Source: Gp1-AA133 sp963850425
GTDB lineage: Bacteria; Acidobacteriota; Terriglobia; Terriglobales; Acidobacteriaceae
DNA: 64,000 bases
Assembly (NCBI GenBank): GCA_963850425.1
Contig: CAWKLF010000007.1
Coordinates: 124,001 to 188,000, forward strand
Direction: 5' to 3'
Translations under genes and position numbers: made by a program
Shown: positions 49,504 through 58,367 of the stretch, piece by piece
Layout of the letters: every line of letters starts with the position of its first letter
How positions within the stretch are numbered: the stretch's first letter is position 1
The notes under the pieces: generated by a model
Told to the model about the DNA's origin: nothing
What the model saw: the letters and a program-made list of their open reading frames with translations, nothing else
Database searches by the model: none

Positions 49504-49842
49504 ATGAAAAGACACTGGTTGCTGCGGGGACTGAAGTTTGTGCTGTTCGCCGCGCTGTTCGTAGTTGTATCCGGACTGGTTGTCATGAGGCTATGGAACT
49601 GGCTGACCCCGGCTCTGTTCGGCTGGCATGTGATCACGTTCTGGCAGGCGGTCGGGATTCTGATCTTGAGCAAGATCCTGCTGGGCGGATTTCGGGGACG
49701 GCCGGGATGGCATCCCTACTGGCGCCGCCGGATGATGGAGCGCTGGGAGCAGATGACGCCCGAGGAGCGCGCAAAATTCCGCGAAGGAATGCGCGGCGGC
49801 TGCGGACCATTTGGACGCACCTCGGCAGAAACAAAGGCATAA
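49504..49842 (+). CDS. Small membrane protein linked to the sigma factor
   Basis: 112 residues: two hydrophobic spans (GLKFVLFAALFVVVSGLVVM; TFWQAVGILILSKILLGGF) and a basic, cytoplasmic-looking tail with WRRRMMERWEQMTPEERAKF. The MTPEERAKFREGM phrase recurs in small acidobacterial proteins encoded after sigma factors. It could be an anti-sigma or signalling partner by position, but no zinc motif is present. Eleven bases separate it from the sigma gene. Confidence 0.75.
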   Translation: MKRHWLLRGLKFVLFAALFVVVSGLVVMRLWNWLTPALFGWHVITFWQAVGILILSKILLGGFRGRPGWHPYWRRRMMERWEQMTPEERAKFREGMRGGCGPFGRTSAETKA

Positions 49843-49946
49843 GGTAATGCGAAGTGTATTACACAAGTTAGCACTTTAATTCGCCTTTTATTCGCCTACA
49901 ATGATTGAGAGATTCTGGCGAATGGAATCATTCTGGAGAACGGACA

Positions 49947-50303
49947 ATGTTGAATCTGAAGGTGGAGGAGAACGAACGAGGCGTCGTCCTGCACTGCGAC
50001 GGTGCACTGGTGCGGGGTGAGGAGACCAATCTTCTGTGCACGGCAGTCGGTCACTATGGCCAGGCAGTTGTACTGGATCTGACTCATGTGAACACCATTG
50101 ATGCAGGGGGGATTGGCGCGTTGATCGCGTTGCAAACTGCCGGCGTTTATCTCACGTTGCAGAACCCCACGAAAGCCGTGCGTGAGGTTCTGCGCATTAC
50201 CGCGGTGGACTCGGTGTTTGAGATCAGGGACTTCCCTGCTCCGATCGCGCCGATTGCGAGCCACGCGAATCCCGCGCGGGCGCTGGCTTGCTGCTCGAAG
50301 TAG
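49947..50303 (+). CDS. STAS-domain protein (anti-sigma factor antagonist-like)
   Basis: About 118 residues from ATG 49947. STAS layout: a first strand (GVVLHCDGALVRGEE), then AVVLDLTHVNTIDAGGIGAL. In true anti-anti-sigma factors the last motif is normally DSSG and its serine is phosphorylated; here it reads DAGG, so switching by phosphorylation is unlikely. A C-terminal tail ends ALACCSK. Possibly acts in a partner-switching or scaffolding role. It is followed 74 bases later by a strong terminator. Confidence 0.85.
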   Translation: MLNLKVEENERGVVLHCDGALVRGEETNLLCTAVGHYGQAVVLDLTHVNTIDAGGIGALIALQTAGVYLTLQNPTKAVREVLRITAVDSVFEIRDFPAPIAPIASHANPARALACCSK

Positions 50304-50376
50304 CAGAGGTTGAAAAAGCAGTGTGCCGGTGACGCAACAGACGTGTAAGGACAACGCCGCTGCACTGAAAACTGGA

Positions 50377-50412
50377 ACGCTGCCTTCCGCGGAAGGCAGC
50401 GTCTCGTTTTTT
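50377..50412 (+). terminator. Strong intrinsic terminator
   Basis: A perfect 12-base-pair stem, ACGCTGCCTTCC (50377-50388) with GGAAGGCAGCGT (50391-50402), and a CTCGTTTTTT tail. It ends the STAS transcript on the plus strand and faces the convergent DUF899 gene. Confidence 0.9.
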
Positions 50413-50442
50413 GAAGCTCATCGACTTGGAACGCGAATCAGT

Positions 50443-51213
50443 TCATGGCTGCTTCGTCGCACCTGGGGTAATGGTCGTGAGAGGCGGGTTCCCGTAGCGG
50501 TCATGGTGCCTCACCCAAGCCATGCCATGGGGCAGACCTTCTTCGTGTCTCCCTCTAGGGGTCATGTCGAGGAAGTTGTAAGCATTCAGCAGAATGTCGA
50601 GCCCGCGACCATACGTCGAGTAGGTGTGGAAGATTTGACCTCGTTCGTCCTTGTAGAACACGCTCGCGCCCGGACGTTCGTCAGAAGGAAAGTCCGTGAA
50701 CTCGTAGTTGTAGTACACCTTGCCCGAGGCTGCTTCATCTTTCGAAGCTGAGACCTGGTAGTCAAAGTTGAAATTGGTTCCGCCTGACGAAACCCACTTG
50801 AAGTGCCATCCCATGCGTTTCTTGAAAGCCTCGATCTGGGCCAGGGACGCGCGCGACACCACGACGAATGTCACATCGCGCTGCGCCAGGTGGATCGGGC
50901 TGCCATCGAAGGAGTCCGCGAGAAACGAGCAACTGGGACATCCCTCTTTCCAGTCGGGACCGAACATGAAGTGGTAGATGATCAGCTGGCTGCGGCCTTC
51001 GAACAGATCGGCCAGCGATTCCTTGCCGCGGGGACCGTCGAACACGTACGACTTGTCGACTGCCTGCCACGGCATTTCACGCCGGCGCTGGCTGAGTTCA
51101 TCGCGAAGGCGGGTGAACTCCTTCTCCTTGGTTAACAGTTCCTGGCGCGCCTTCAGCCATTCCGCTGGGGATACCACTTTCGCTGACAGTTTCTCGCTGG
51201 TTGCCATCGCCAT
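50443..51213 (-). CDS. DUF899 thioredoxin-like protein
   Basis: About 256 residues from ATG 51213, preceded by AAGGAG at eight bases. The family's fold is thioredoxin-like: YHFMFGPDWKEGCPSCSFLA carries a CxxC pair, and DVTFVVVSRASLAQIEAFKK and GWHFKWVSSGGTNFNFDYQV are standard. Function is unproven. In this and related genomes it travels with an SRPBCC protein and an ArsR-like repressor, as here. Likely cytoplasmic. Confidence 0.9.
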   Translation of the reverse strand: MAMATSEKLSAKVVSPAEWLKARQELLTKEKEFTRLRDELSQRRREMPWQAVDKSYVFDGPRGKESLADLFEGRSQLIIYHFMFGPDWKEGCPSCSFLADSFDGSPIHLAQRDVTFVVVSRASLAQIEAFKKRMGWHFKWVSSGGTNFNFDYQVSASKDEAASGKVYYNYEFTDFPSDERPGASVFYKDERGQIFHTYSTYGRGLDILLNAYNFLDMTPRGRHEEGLPHGMAWVRHHDRYGNPPLTTITPGATKQP

Positions 51214-51346
51214 CTTGCTTTCTCCTTTGCTTTCGATCAAACGTTGACTTGAAACGGAAAGTCTTCACCAGCAGCGCGCTCGCGCTGCCCGTCGAAATCG
51301 CTCCGCCTATGATCCAGGCCGCACTGGCCAGGCATTCTGGACACAT
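51098..51346 (-). CDS. Small MCPxC-type membrane protein
   Basis: About 82 codons; ATG 51346 has GGGGGG five bases upstream. The product begins MCPECLASAAWIIGGAISTG and has a single hydrophobic helix followed by a basic stretch (LLVKTFRFKSTFDRKQRRK). Similar 40-50 residue proteins starting MCPxC are found beside SRPBCC/DUF899 genes in acidobacteria. The gene starts 11 bases after the SRPBCC stop and runs 116 bases into the DUF899 gene in another frame, so its real end may be an earlier stop lost by mutation. Confidence 0.55.
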   Translation of the reverse strand: MCPECLASAAWIIGGAISTGSASALLVKTFRFKSTFDRKQRRKQDGDGNQRETVSESGIPSGMAEGAPGTVNQGEGVHPPSR

Positions 51347-51357
51347 CTCGTCCCCCC

Positions 51358-51819
51358 TTACTTCGGCTTGCGCTCGGCGATCGTGCGCGCCCCGGCCAGC
51401 ATGTGCGCCCACCCGCGGTTCATGCCCTGACGCTGTTGCTCTTCAAACACGCCCAGCGCCTTGTGGTGGAACTTGATGAGCGTCCCGCCGTCGACTTCGC
51501 TAAGCCGGTACTGGACATTCGACACCGCCCCAAACGACATGAATAGCGGTCCCCACATTTCCAGCAGCGTCGGCCGCTTGATGGCCTGCACGTGCGCCCA
51601 CAGATGTCCGTTATTACCGCCCAGATCGCGGAACCAGCGTCCTCCCGGCCAGGGCTCGATCTTCATCGACATCTTCACGCCCTCGCTGTTTTCGTTCTCC
51701 GGACCAAGCTGTTCGAGCAGCGCTTCGAAAGTCTGCGTGATAGTCGCGCGCACCAGGGTTTCCTGCGTGATGTTCAACATAAAATTCTCGGTGCCAGTGA
51801 TGGTGGAACTCGTGCTCAT
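51358..51819 (-). CDS. SRPBCC (AHSA1-like) domain protein
   Basis: 153 residues. ETLVRATITQTFEALLEQLG at the start and KIEPWPGGRWFRDLGGNNGH and LWAHVQAIKRPTLLEMWGPL in the middle are typical of the helix-grip fold of the activator-of-Hsp90/SRPBCC class, which binds hydrophobic ligands. Encoded between the ArsR-like repressor and the small MCPxC gene. Probably part of a stress-regulated four-gene operon. Confidence 0.88.
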   Translation of the reverse strand: MSTSSTITGTENFMLNITQETLVRATITQTFEALLEQLGPENENSEGVKMSMKIEPWPGGRWFRDLGGNNGHLWAHVQAIKRPTLLEMWGPLFMSFGAVSNVQYRLSEVDGGTLIKFHHKALGVFEEQQRQGMNRGWAHMLAGARTIAERKPK

Positions 51820-51874
51820 TCGACTCTCCTTGATTATTCGCGGCGTTTTTCGCAGCCGCCCGGTTCCTCCCCGG

Positions 51875-52216
51875 CTAGCCCGGTTGGGATTCCTTGTTCT
51901 TGGCCTCGGCGCGTTCCTTGATGCGGCTCAACTGATGCGACCAGAAGCGTTCGAACGTCTTGGCCCAGTCGTGAACCGGGCGGATGGCTTCGGCGTTGGT
52001 TCGATAAAACATATGTCTTCCATTCCTGCGCACGCGGACCAATCCCACATCGCGCAGCACGCGCAGATGCTTGGAAACCGACGGCTGCTCCATGCGCAAC
52101 CCATCCACGATGGCGTTCACCGTACGTTCCTCCAGCGCCAAATACTCCAAAATCTGCCGGCGCCGCGGCTCAGCGACGGCATTGAAGGCATCGGAGGTAG
52201 TGGAGGCCCGAGGCAT
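51875..52216 (-). CDS. ArsR-family transcriptional repressor
   Basis: 113 residues, winged helix. AVAEPRRRQILEYLALEERT, then EQPSVSKHLRVLRDVGLVRV is the recognition region, and RRNGRHMFYRTNAEAIRPVH the wing. There is no ArsR-type cysteine metal site, so it belongs to the SRPBCC-linked branch rather than the metal sensors. First gene of the DUF899 operon; autoregulation is likely. Confidence 0.92.
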   Translation of the reverse strand: MPRASTTSDAFNAVAEPRRRQILEYLALEERTVNAIVDGLRMEQPSVSKHLRVLRDVGLVRVRRNGRHMFYRTNAEAIRPVHDWAKTFERFWSHQLSRIKERAEAKNKESQPG

Positions 52217-52530
52217 GTAATCAATATATACCTATATGGGAATATGTCAAGCCCAGTCTTGCACGTAAATTACTGTCCCTCGTTTCCTGTCTCTCAGGGG
52301 TGGCAGTTCACGGCATGTTCCCCCGTTTCCTGAACTAGGAACGTGCCGTCTATGCCCCGGATTCTCCTGTGTGGGCCAGCGTCGGCATGAAAGAATGATC
52401 GCCAATACTAGCCCGGCTGGGAGTCGCAGTCTGCGCGGCGGGCGAAGTTCCACGATCCAAATACCAGGCAGTTGCAGAACGCGCCCGGCCATGATAAACA
52501 GCGAGCCGCCCGCTACAAGGTAGATGTCGC
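52217..52530. other. Divergent intergenic region
   Basis: About 310 bases between arsR (minus) and the acyltransferase (plus). Near 52220-52245 an A/T-rich patch with ATATATACCTATATGG is probably the arsR promoter/operator area. ACGGCATGTTCC (about 52309) pairs with GGAACGTGCCGT (about 52343) with one mismatch. No gene is supported. Confidence 0.45.
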
Positions 52531-53618
52531 ATGTCGCAAGACTCGCACAACCTGGATATCCTGCGTTCGATCGCCGTATCATTTGTTCTGTTCGACCACA
52601 CCATAAAATTCTTCGGCTTTGAACGGAATGCGGCTTTCGACATCAATTGGCTGGGTCGGCTCGGCGTCGCGTTTTTCTTTGTTCACACCTCATTCGTACT
52701 GATGCTCTCGCTGGAACGAAGCAGGCTGAAGGGCTGGCGCTTGCCCGTGAATTTTTATGTGAGGCGATTCTTTCGCCTTTTTCCATTGAGTTGTTTCGTA
52801 GTGCTGTTTACCTGGCTGGCTGGAATTCCGCAGGCCAGTATCCACCCCCACATCTTTTACGGCACGCCAATCACGCCTAAAGTGCTTTTGTCGAACCTGA
52901 CATTGACTGAGAATTTTTTTGGCGGCGGGGTTAATATCCTTGGCCAGCTCTGGAGCCTGCCCATTGAGATGGATATGTACGTCCTGCTGCCCCTGCTGTT
53001 TATCGCCGCCCGCAGGTGGCCCCGATCATTCCTATGGACGTCCTGGCCACTTGCGGTTGTCGCCAGTTTTTGCTGCTCGCATGTGCCGGGTTTCTGGAGG
53101 TTCAATTTCTTGCTCTTCGCCCCCTGCTTTGTTCCCGGCGTAGTGGCCTACATACTTGCAGGGCGTTTGAAGCCGAAGGTTAGCAGCTGGGTGTGGCCAG
53201 TTTATCTATTGACCTTGGCCGCCCTGTTCTTGTTCTCGTCCCATCGCAGTTTTTGGCTGGCGGGCATGGTTGCAATCTGTATTGGCGCGGCAACCTCCTT
53301 ATTTAAAGAACAAACAAACAAATTCGTTAACATCGTCGCCCACACAATTGCAAAGTACAGCTACGGCATCTACCTTGGCCATACGTTCTGCATATGGGCG
53401 GCATTCTAGGCATGCATAAGTTCCCCTGGTACATCCAGGGGCTAACATTTGTGACGCTTCTTTGCGTGGTTCCGTACTTTATGTTTGTCATCATTGAACA
53501 GCCCGGAATCAATATCGGAAAGCGCGTCGCGCAACGGTTGATGAAACCGCGGTTCCCCCAACGCCAGCAGTTGGACGCTAACTTGGGCTTAGGAACGGGC
53601 GCGGGCGTGCACCAGTGA
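52531..53618 (+). pseudogene. Acyltransferase family 3 (OafA-like) membrane protein with frameshift
   Basis: The first frame (from ATG 52531, 292 codons) opens with NLDILRSIAVSFVLFDHTIK, the acyltransferase-3 signature, with some eight hydrophobic helices. It stops at 53409, right after YGIYLGHTFCIWAAF. The next frame carries on at once with MHKFPWYIQGLTFVTLLCVV and the family's end (PYFMFVIIEQPGINIGKR) to 53618, consistent with loss of one base near 53400. Family members acetylate sugars on lipopolysaccharide or other surface glycans. The protein is probably nonfunctional unless the shift is a sequence error. Confidence 0.78.
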
Positions 53619-53760
53619 TCCTCGTTTTCTTAGAGCAGTTCTCGGTTCTCGGAATAATGGAGAGGTGGTTCGCGAGGAACATTTCGCCCAAAATAAAAAG
53701 GCCCACTCCACGCCAACAAAGCTGAGGTAAATAGGCAGGGCCCCGCTGGGCCAAGTTGGG

Positions 53761-53836
53761 TGGTGAGCGCGGAAGGACTCGAACCTTCGACCCATGCCTT
53801 AAAAGGGCATTGCTCTACCAACTGAGCTACGCGCCC
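53761..53836 (-). tRNA. tRNA-Lys (TTT)
   Basis: Complete cloverleaf on the minus strand, 76 bases with encoded CCA. Acceptor stem GGGCGCG/CGCGCTC, D-arm GCTCAGTTGGTAGAGC, anticodon loop CTTTTAA giving TTT, T-arm GGTTCGAGTCC, discriminator A. Confidence 0.95.
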
Positions 53837-54069
53837 ACGATGGACGGGAAACAACGAAGAGGTTGCTTCTGGTTGGTAAGCCTGCTCGCATGTCAACCAC
53901 GTTCTGCAGGCCCGATTGCTAGATTATCATCCCGCTGGATTTCGCGCGAGGTCGCGGAAGTGGCGGGCACGGACTTCGCCGCCGCAACAAGAATCGGTCT
54001 CGAATTCGGACTGTTGACACGCGGGCTGGCGTACCTTTACGAGTTTCTCAAACCCGTCACAATCTGGCT

Positions 54070-54107
54070 GCCCCACCCATCGCGGTTTTCGATGGGTGGG
54101 AGGCACG
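54070..54107 (-). repeat. REP-like hairpin, copy 1
   Basis: An 11-base-pair perfect stem CCCACCCATCG/CGATGGGTGGG with a seven-base loop, flanked by GGCAGCC and GTGCCTC in the orientation reverse to copy 2. Confidence 0.65.
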
Positions 54108-54384
54108 GACCTGAGCGACTGCACGTCTCGAAGCTGTGGTCATTCCTGTGGGCCTGATCACATCTGGCAGGGGCGCTTTTACGACTTCGTGGTATGGGCA
54201 GAGCGCAGGTGATTAAAAAATTGCGTTACGTTCATCAGATCCGGTAGAGCGCGAGTGGTACTCGGGGCCGGGCAGTGTCGCTGGAGCAGTTGCCGGCATT
54301 ACCGGTATGGAGAAAAGGGATAGTGCTGGTGAACGAGCAGAAGAAAGCGGGCGAAAAGGGCGGGTGCGATATTACCTTGAGGCT

Positions 54385-54427
54385 CGTGCCTCCCACCCTT
54401 CGAAAAGCACGAAGGGTTGGGCAGCCA
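54385..54427 (+). repeat. REP-like hairpin, copy 2
   Basis: GTGCCTCCCACCCTTCG, loop AAAAGCA, CGAAGGGTTGGGCAGCC. The stem base ATCG/CGAT of copy 1 is TTCG/CGAA here, a paired change that keeps the fold. Confidence 0.65.
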
Positions 54428-54689
54428 CGATTGCGGTAATTCAGCAAACCGCGGGGAGGTGAGCGAGCCCTCCGCCCGGTGTAAGAAGACTCTTGGCGCC
54501 CACTTGCTCTATGTAGCACGCTTCACGAACCGTCTACAGCTTTCCTGCCAACAGAATAAGGCTTAACGGTAGTTGACTCGCGGGTCTAGTGGGAGCACAA
54601 TCCGCCAGCTTATCGTCTCGTCCAGCAGTTACGTCGAATGCTGACCGAAGGGCCCCCTTTCGAACCTTGCCCGTCTCAGGAGGCATTCC

Positions 54690-55340
54690 ATGAAAAGGAC
54701 TGCGATTCTTCTCGCCGTATTAGTGGCCTTGGCCGCATATTCAAGTGCCGACACCATCAAGATCACTTCCGGTTCGGGGACGGAATATCCGGACGGGGTA
54801 TTCCCCGGGTTTACTTTTCAGTTCAAAGGGAGCGGTTACAGTATCTCGATTCCCCAAAATCTCGATACCTATAGTGGCTCTCTGGTGAATTGCTGGGGCG
54901 GATGCGTTCAGATTCCTTCCGGTTCCCTTTTTACAGCCTCGGGGGGCATTCTCGCGAGTGACGATCCGACTGGCAAACGTTTCCTTACTGGTTCAATCGA
55001 GTTCGTTGCTGTCTCGTTTGTGTCGAGTCTTGGGCCGAACGGTATTCTGACGGTCCATTACACCGCGGCTCTTAACCTTGGCCTACTCCTGGTCGACACG
55101 GTAAAGGACACGCAAATCGGGCCATTTGTCTGGACGGACCCGAATCAGCTTTGGCACATCACGGCTCAGTTTGGGCCTGACGGGCTTGTTTTTCCGGAGC
55201 TCATTAAATTCGAGGGAGCGACGCTCACCAGCGTCCCTGAACCTGCGACCATAACGCTGCTGGGAACAGGCATGTTGCCCATATTGTTCGGGCTTCGACG
55301 AAGGCTTTCCCGGACCAGTTTCCGAACAAAGAAGGTGTAG
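54690..55340 (+). CDS. PEP-CTERM sorting-domain exported protein
   Basis: 216 residues. A signal peptide (MKRTAILLAVLVALAAYSSA) is followed by a beta-rich body with no recognised family. The C-terminus is VPEPATITLLGTGMLPILFG followed by LRRRLS: the PEP motif, a hydrophobic helix and an arginine cluster, the signal recognised by exosortase. The product should be processed at the membrane and released to the surface or matrix. No exosortase gene is present here. AGGAGG lies eight bases before the ATG. Confidence 0.88.
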   Translation: MKRTAILLAVLVALAAYSSADTIKITSGSGTEYPDGVFPGFTFQFKGSGYSISIPQNLDTYSGSLVNCWGGCVQIPSGSLFTASGGILASDDPTGKRFLTGSIEFVAVSFVSSLGPNGILTVHYTAALNLGLLLVDTVKDTQIGPFVWTDPNQLWHITAQFGPDGLVFPELIKFEGATLTSVPEPATITLLGTGMLPILFGLRRRLSRTSFRTKKV

Positions 55341-55504
55341 ACCTGCCTCTACCAAGGCGAGCGTGCAGAGGATAGTGAAAGGCTCTAGTCTGCCAGCATC
55401 CGTTCGTTGTCTGACACAAATTGCTTCTCTTAAAGTCCAAGATGGCCGCACCCTCGCTTGACAATGCGGCCGTCCTGGATGGATCAGTGATTCGTTAGTT
55501 TCGC

Positions 55505-56224
55505 CTAGACGGCCTTCTTCCAGGTGTCGACGCTTTCAGAGCCTTTCGTGCCAGCGCTGCCCACGCTGCAACTGCGGCAGCTGGTAACCGCTTCCTTGCG
55601 GCGTTCGCGCAGGCGAGCCTGGAAGGTGTCCCAGCGGCTACCAATGCCGACCGCGCTGTTGTTGATGGTTACAGAGTCGGTGCCCGCCGGGACGACCCGT
55701 CCGGTATCCGCCGCGGCCGCCGCATCCGTGGAGTCGCGATCCAGAATGCTGCCCCGGTTTGCGCGATCGGGCAGTCCCGCGGCTCGCGTGGAAGACTGGT
55801 TGCCCTCCATTTGCTGCGTGGTGGGCGTGATGTTGCGGTCGGTTTCCGCGCGGTGCATGACCGGACCTGTCTCCCACTTTGAGCGATAGCGGCTCTCGTA
55901 GTCCGCCCACTTTTCGTGCGACTCCAGATCGTTTTCCGAGTACGGCGGGAAGCTCTCGATCTGTTCTTTGGTCAGGTCTGAGGCGAAATCATCTTCGTGA
56001 CTGGTTGAGGCGCGCAGATGATCCGCTGGAACGATGAACTTTTTCGTGGTGAGCCACCCGCCCGTATCGACAACCAGGTAGCTGATGTCCCCCGTGGAGT
56101 GATCGAAAATCACATCGTCAATCTTTCCGAGTTTTTCGTCGCGCATGCCATACAGGGTTGTCCCTCGTATATCGTCCGCATCTTCGCGCAGCCGGTAGTC
56201 CTTCAAAAGTCCATAATGAGACAT
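55505..56224 (-). CDS. PRC-barrel domain protein
   Basis: 239 residues. The N-terminal PRC barrel is clear: DIRGTTLYGMRDEKLGKIDD, then VIFDHSTGDISYLVVDTGGW. The C-terminal half is low-complexity and hydrophilic (RANRGSILDRDSTDAAAAAD) with a terminal SCRSCSVGSAG. Single PRC-barrel proteins of this kind are often stress-related in soil bacteria. Function not established. Confidence 0.85.
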   Translation of the reverse strand: MSHYGLLKDYRLREDADDIRGTTLYGMRDEKLGKIDDVIFDHSTGDISYLVVDTGGWLTTKKFIVPADHLRASTSHEDDFASDLTKEQIESFPPYSENDLESHEKWADYESRYRSKWETGPVMHRAETDRNITPTTQQMEGNQSSTRAAGLPDRANRGSILDRDSTDAAAAADTGRVVPAGTDSVTINNSAVGIGSRWDTFQARLRERRKEAVTSCRSCSVGSAGTKGSESVDTWKKAV

Positions 56225-56443
56225 TTTTGCCCTCCGAGATTTTGGCTCGATGTAGTGAGCTGTTCAACTTCGCCTTGGATGCCAACCAGCGTGCGGCAGT
56301 TTGCCGGGAAATGAAATCGGGCAGCGTATTCGCGCGGGAATCCGGACACGTGAGTTGAGCAGTGCGACCTACAGAGAAATCTATAAAGTCACAACGTTTT
56401 GGCGGCGGGTCGACATCTCAGTGGGGTCGGGAGGGTCATCCCC

Positions 56444-57562
56444 ATGCTTCGGCGCTCTAAATCCAGCAAACGAATCCGTTATGCCGTGGTTGGCCTGGGG
56501 CATATCGCCCAGGTCGCCGTTCTGCCAGGTTTTGCGAGCGCGCGAAACTGCGAACTGGTCACCTTGGTGTCGGGGGATGAAGAGAAACTCAAAAAAGTGG
56601 GTACTCAATACGCGATTGAACGTACCTTCTCTTATGAAAATTACGACCAAGCGCTCGAATTGGTAGACGCCGTTTATATCGCCGTGCCGAATCATCTGCA
56701 CCATGAATTCAGCGTGCGAGCCGCCAAGGCCGGCAAACACGTTCTCTGTGAGAAACCGATGGCGGTGACCGAGCGGGAGTGCGAAGAAATGATCGAGGCG
56801 GCCCGCGCCAACTCGGTAAAGCTGATGATCGCTTATCGCCTTCACTTCGAGAAAGGCAACCTGGAGGCCGTCAAGATCGCACGAGACGGCAAAATCGGGG
56901 AGCTTCGCTTTTTTACTTCTGAATTTGCCCAGCAGGTCGCGGAAGACAACATTCGTGTGACCGAACCGGTGGAAAAGGGAGGCGGCCCGGTCTACGACAT
57001 GGGGGTTTACTGTATCAATGCGGCGCGCTATCTGTTCGGCGCGGAGCCGTTGCAGGTGTCGGCGGCTTCTGCCACCGGCGATGACCCGAGGTTTCTGAAG
57101 ACCGACGAGATGACTTCGGCGGTCCTGCGGTTCCCGGAGGAGCGGCTCGCGAGTTTCACGTGCAGCTTCGGGGCGGCCGATATAGGCCGCTACACTTTGG
57201 CCGGAACCAAAGGGGTGCTCACGGCGGATCCCGCCTATGAATATTCCAGCGGGACCAAGCACCAGGTAATCATCGATGGAAAAACACAGAAGAAGTCTTT
57301 TCCCAAGCGCGATCAGTTCGCTGCCGAGTTGGTTTACTTCTCAAAGTGCATCCTGAAGGACGAGGAGCCCGAACCTTCCGGGCTGGAAGGCTTGGCCGAC
57401 GTGCGGATTGTGCGCGCCATTTACGACTCGGCGCGCACTGGACAAGTTGTGGAACTGGGACCGATGCCCGCGAAGAAGAAACCGGCGCCCGAACAGGAAA
57501 TCCATCGCCCCGCTCACGACAAGCCGCAGACGCACAAAGTAAAGTCAGCTTCCGGTGAGTAG
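56444..57562 (+). CDS. Gfo/Idh/MocA family oxidoreductase
   Basis: About 372 residues from ATG 56444. The Rossmann motif YAVVGLGHIAQVAVLPGF and the AGKHVLCEKPMAV stretch (with the catalytic lysine region EKP) are family hallmarks. GGGPVYDMGVYCINAARYLF belongs to the C-terminal dimerisation domain. It is an NAD(P)-dependent sugar or sugar-acid dehydrogenase of unknown substrate. A charged KKKPAPEQEIHRPAHDKPQ tail is unusual. It is followed closely by DUF72. Confidence 0.92.
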   Translation: MLRRSKSSKRIRYAVVGLGHIAQVAVLPGFASARNCELVTLVSGDEEKLKKVGTQYAIERTFSYENYDQALELVDAVYIAVPNHLHHEFSVRAAKAGKHVLCEKPMAVTERECEEMIEAARANSVKLMIAYRLHFEKGNLEAVKIARDGKIGELRFFTSEFAQQVAEDNIRVTEPVEKGGGPVYDMGVYCINAARYLFGAEPLQVSAASATGDDPRFLKTDEMTSAVLRFPEERLASFTCSFGAADIGRYTLAGTKGVLTADPAYEYSSGTKHQVIIDGKTQKKSFPKRDQFAAELVYFSKCILKDEEPEPSGLEGLADVRIVRAIYDSARTGQVVELGPMPAKKKPAPEQEIHRPAHDKPQTHKVKSASGE

Positions 57563-57599
57563 CCCTCAAGAAGTCAAGCCACTACAGGCGTGATATGCA

Positions 57600-58319
57600 A
57601 TGCGAGTACGCATTGGCACCTCCGGATGGTCCTACAAACACTGGCTTGGCCCGTTCTACCCGAAAGGAATGCGCGCGGCGGAGATGTTGCCGTGGTATGC
57701 CCGCCATTTTGATACGGTCGAGATCAACAACAGCTTTTACCGCTTGCCGACGTCTGCTTCTTTCGAGCAATGGCGCAACCGCACTCCGAATTGTTTTTGC
57801 TTTGCGGTCAAGGCAAGCCGTTACTTAACTCACCGAAAGAAACTGCGCGAGCCGGAGGAGCCGCTCGATACGCTCTTCGAGCCTGTATCGCAACTGGGGA
57901 CGAAGCTCGGACCGATTCTGTTCCAGCTTCCGCCGCGCTGGCACGTCAACCTTGAGCGTCTGGAAACGTTTCTCGCGCTTTTGCCTCACGACCAGAAGTG
58001 CGCGATTGAGTTTCGCGACATCAGCTGGCATGTGCGCGAGGTTCTCGATTTGCTTCGCCGGCACAACGTTGCCTTCTGCATTTATGACATGGCGGGTTTT
58101 GTGTCGCCCCTTGAACTCACGGCTAATTTTGCCTATGTCCGATTTCACGGACCCGGCGAGAAGTATCAGGGAAAATATTCAGCGCGCTCCTTGAAAACGT
58201 GGGCTGATCGCATCCGGGCATGGCAGACCAGCGTGCACGAAGCATTTATCTACTTCAATAACGACCCGGAAGGGCATGCAGTCAGGAACGCGCAGCAACT
58301 CCGGGAGCTTTTTCCTTGA
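57600..58319 (+). CDS. DUF72 family protein
   Basis: 239 residues. The N-terminal RVRIGTSGWSYKHWLGPFYP and the FDTVEINNSFYRLPTSASFE and PPRWHVNLERLETFL segments define DUF72 (a TIM-barrel-like family). Its biochemical role is unknown. It starts 37 bases after the oxidoreductase gene; an operon is likely. Confidence 0.92.
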   Translation: MRVRIGTSGWSYKHWLGPFYPKGMRAAEMLPWYARHFDTVEINNSFYRLPTSASFEQWRNRTPNCFCFAVKASRYLTHRKKLREPEEPLDTLFEPVSQLGTKLGPILFQLPPRWHVNLERLETFLALLPHDQKCAIEFRDISWHVREVLDLLRRHNVAFCIYDMAGFVSPLELTANFAYVRFHGPGEKYQGKYSARSLKTWADRIRAWQTSVHEAFIYFNNDPEGHAVRNAQQLRELFP

Positions 58320-58367
58320 ACGCGAGGGCGGCTCCTCTTGGGGAGGAACACAGGGGCGATCGCCCGC

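Larger units (their letters stand above)
53837..54689. other. 850-base region without genes, carrying paired REP-like hairpins
   Basis: No coding sequence is supportable. Two related hairpins in opposite orientations lie at 54070-54107 and 54385-54427 (annotated separately). Short open frames here have no recognisable content and unusual composition. The last 40 bases before 54690 include TCTCAGGAGGCATTCC, the ribosome site of the PEP-CTERM gene. Confidence 0.5.

Noticed and set aside
53756..54157. 134-codon open frame starting inside tRNA-Lys
   Set aside because: Overlaps the tRNA and a hairpin repeat; no ribosome site or similarity.
54235..54519. 95-codon minus-strand open frame in the gene-poor region
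   Set aside because: Crosses REP-like copy 2 and has no recognisable content.
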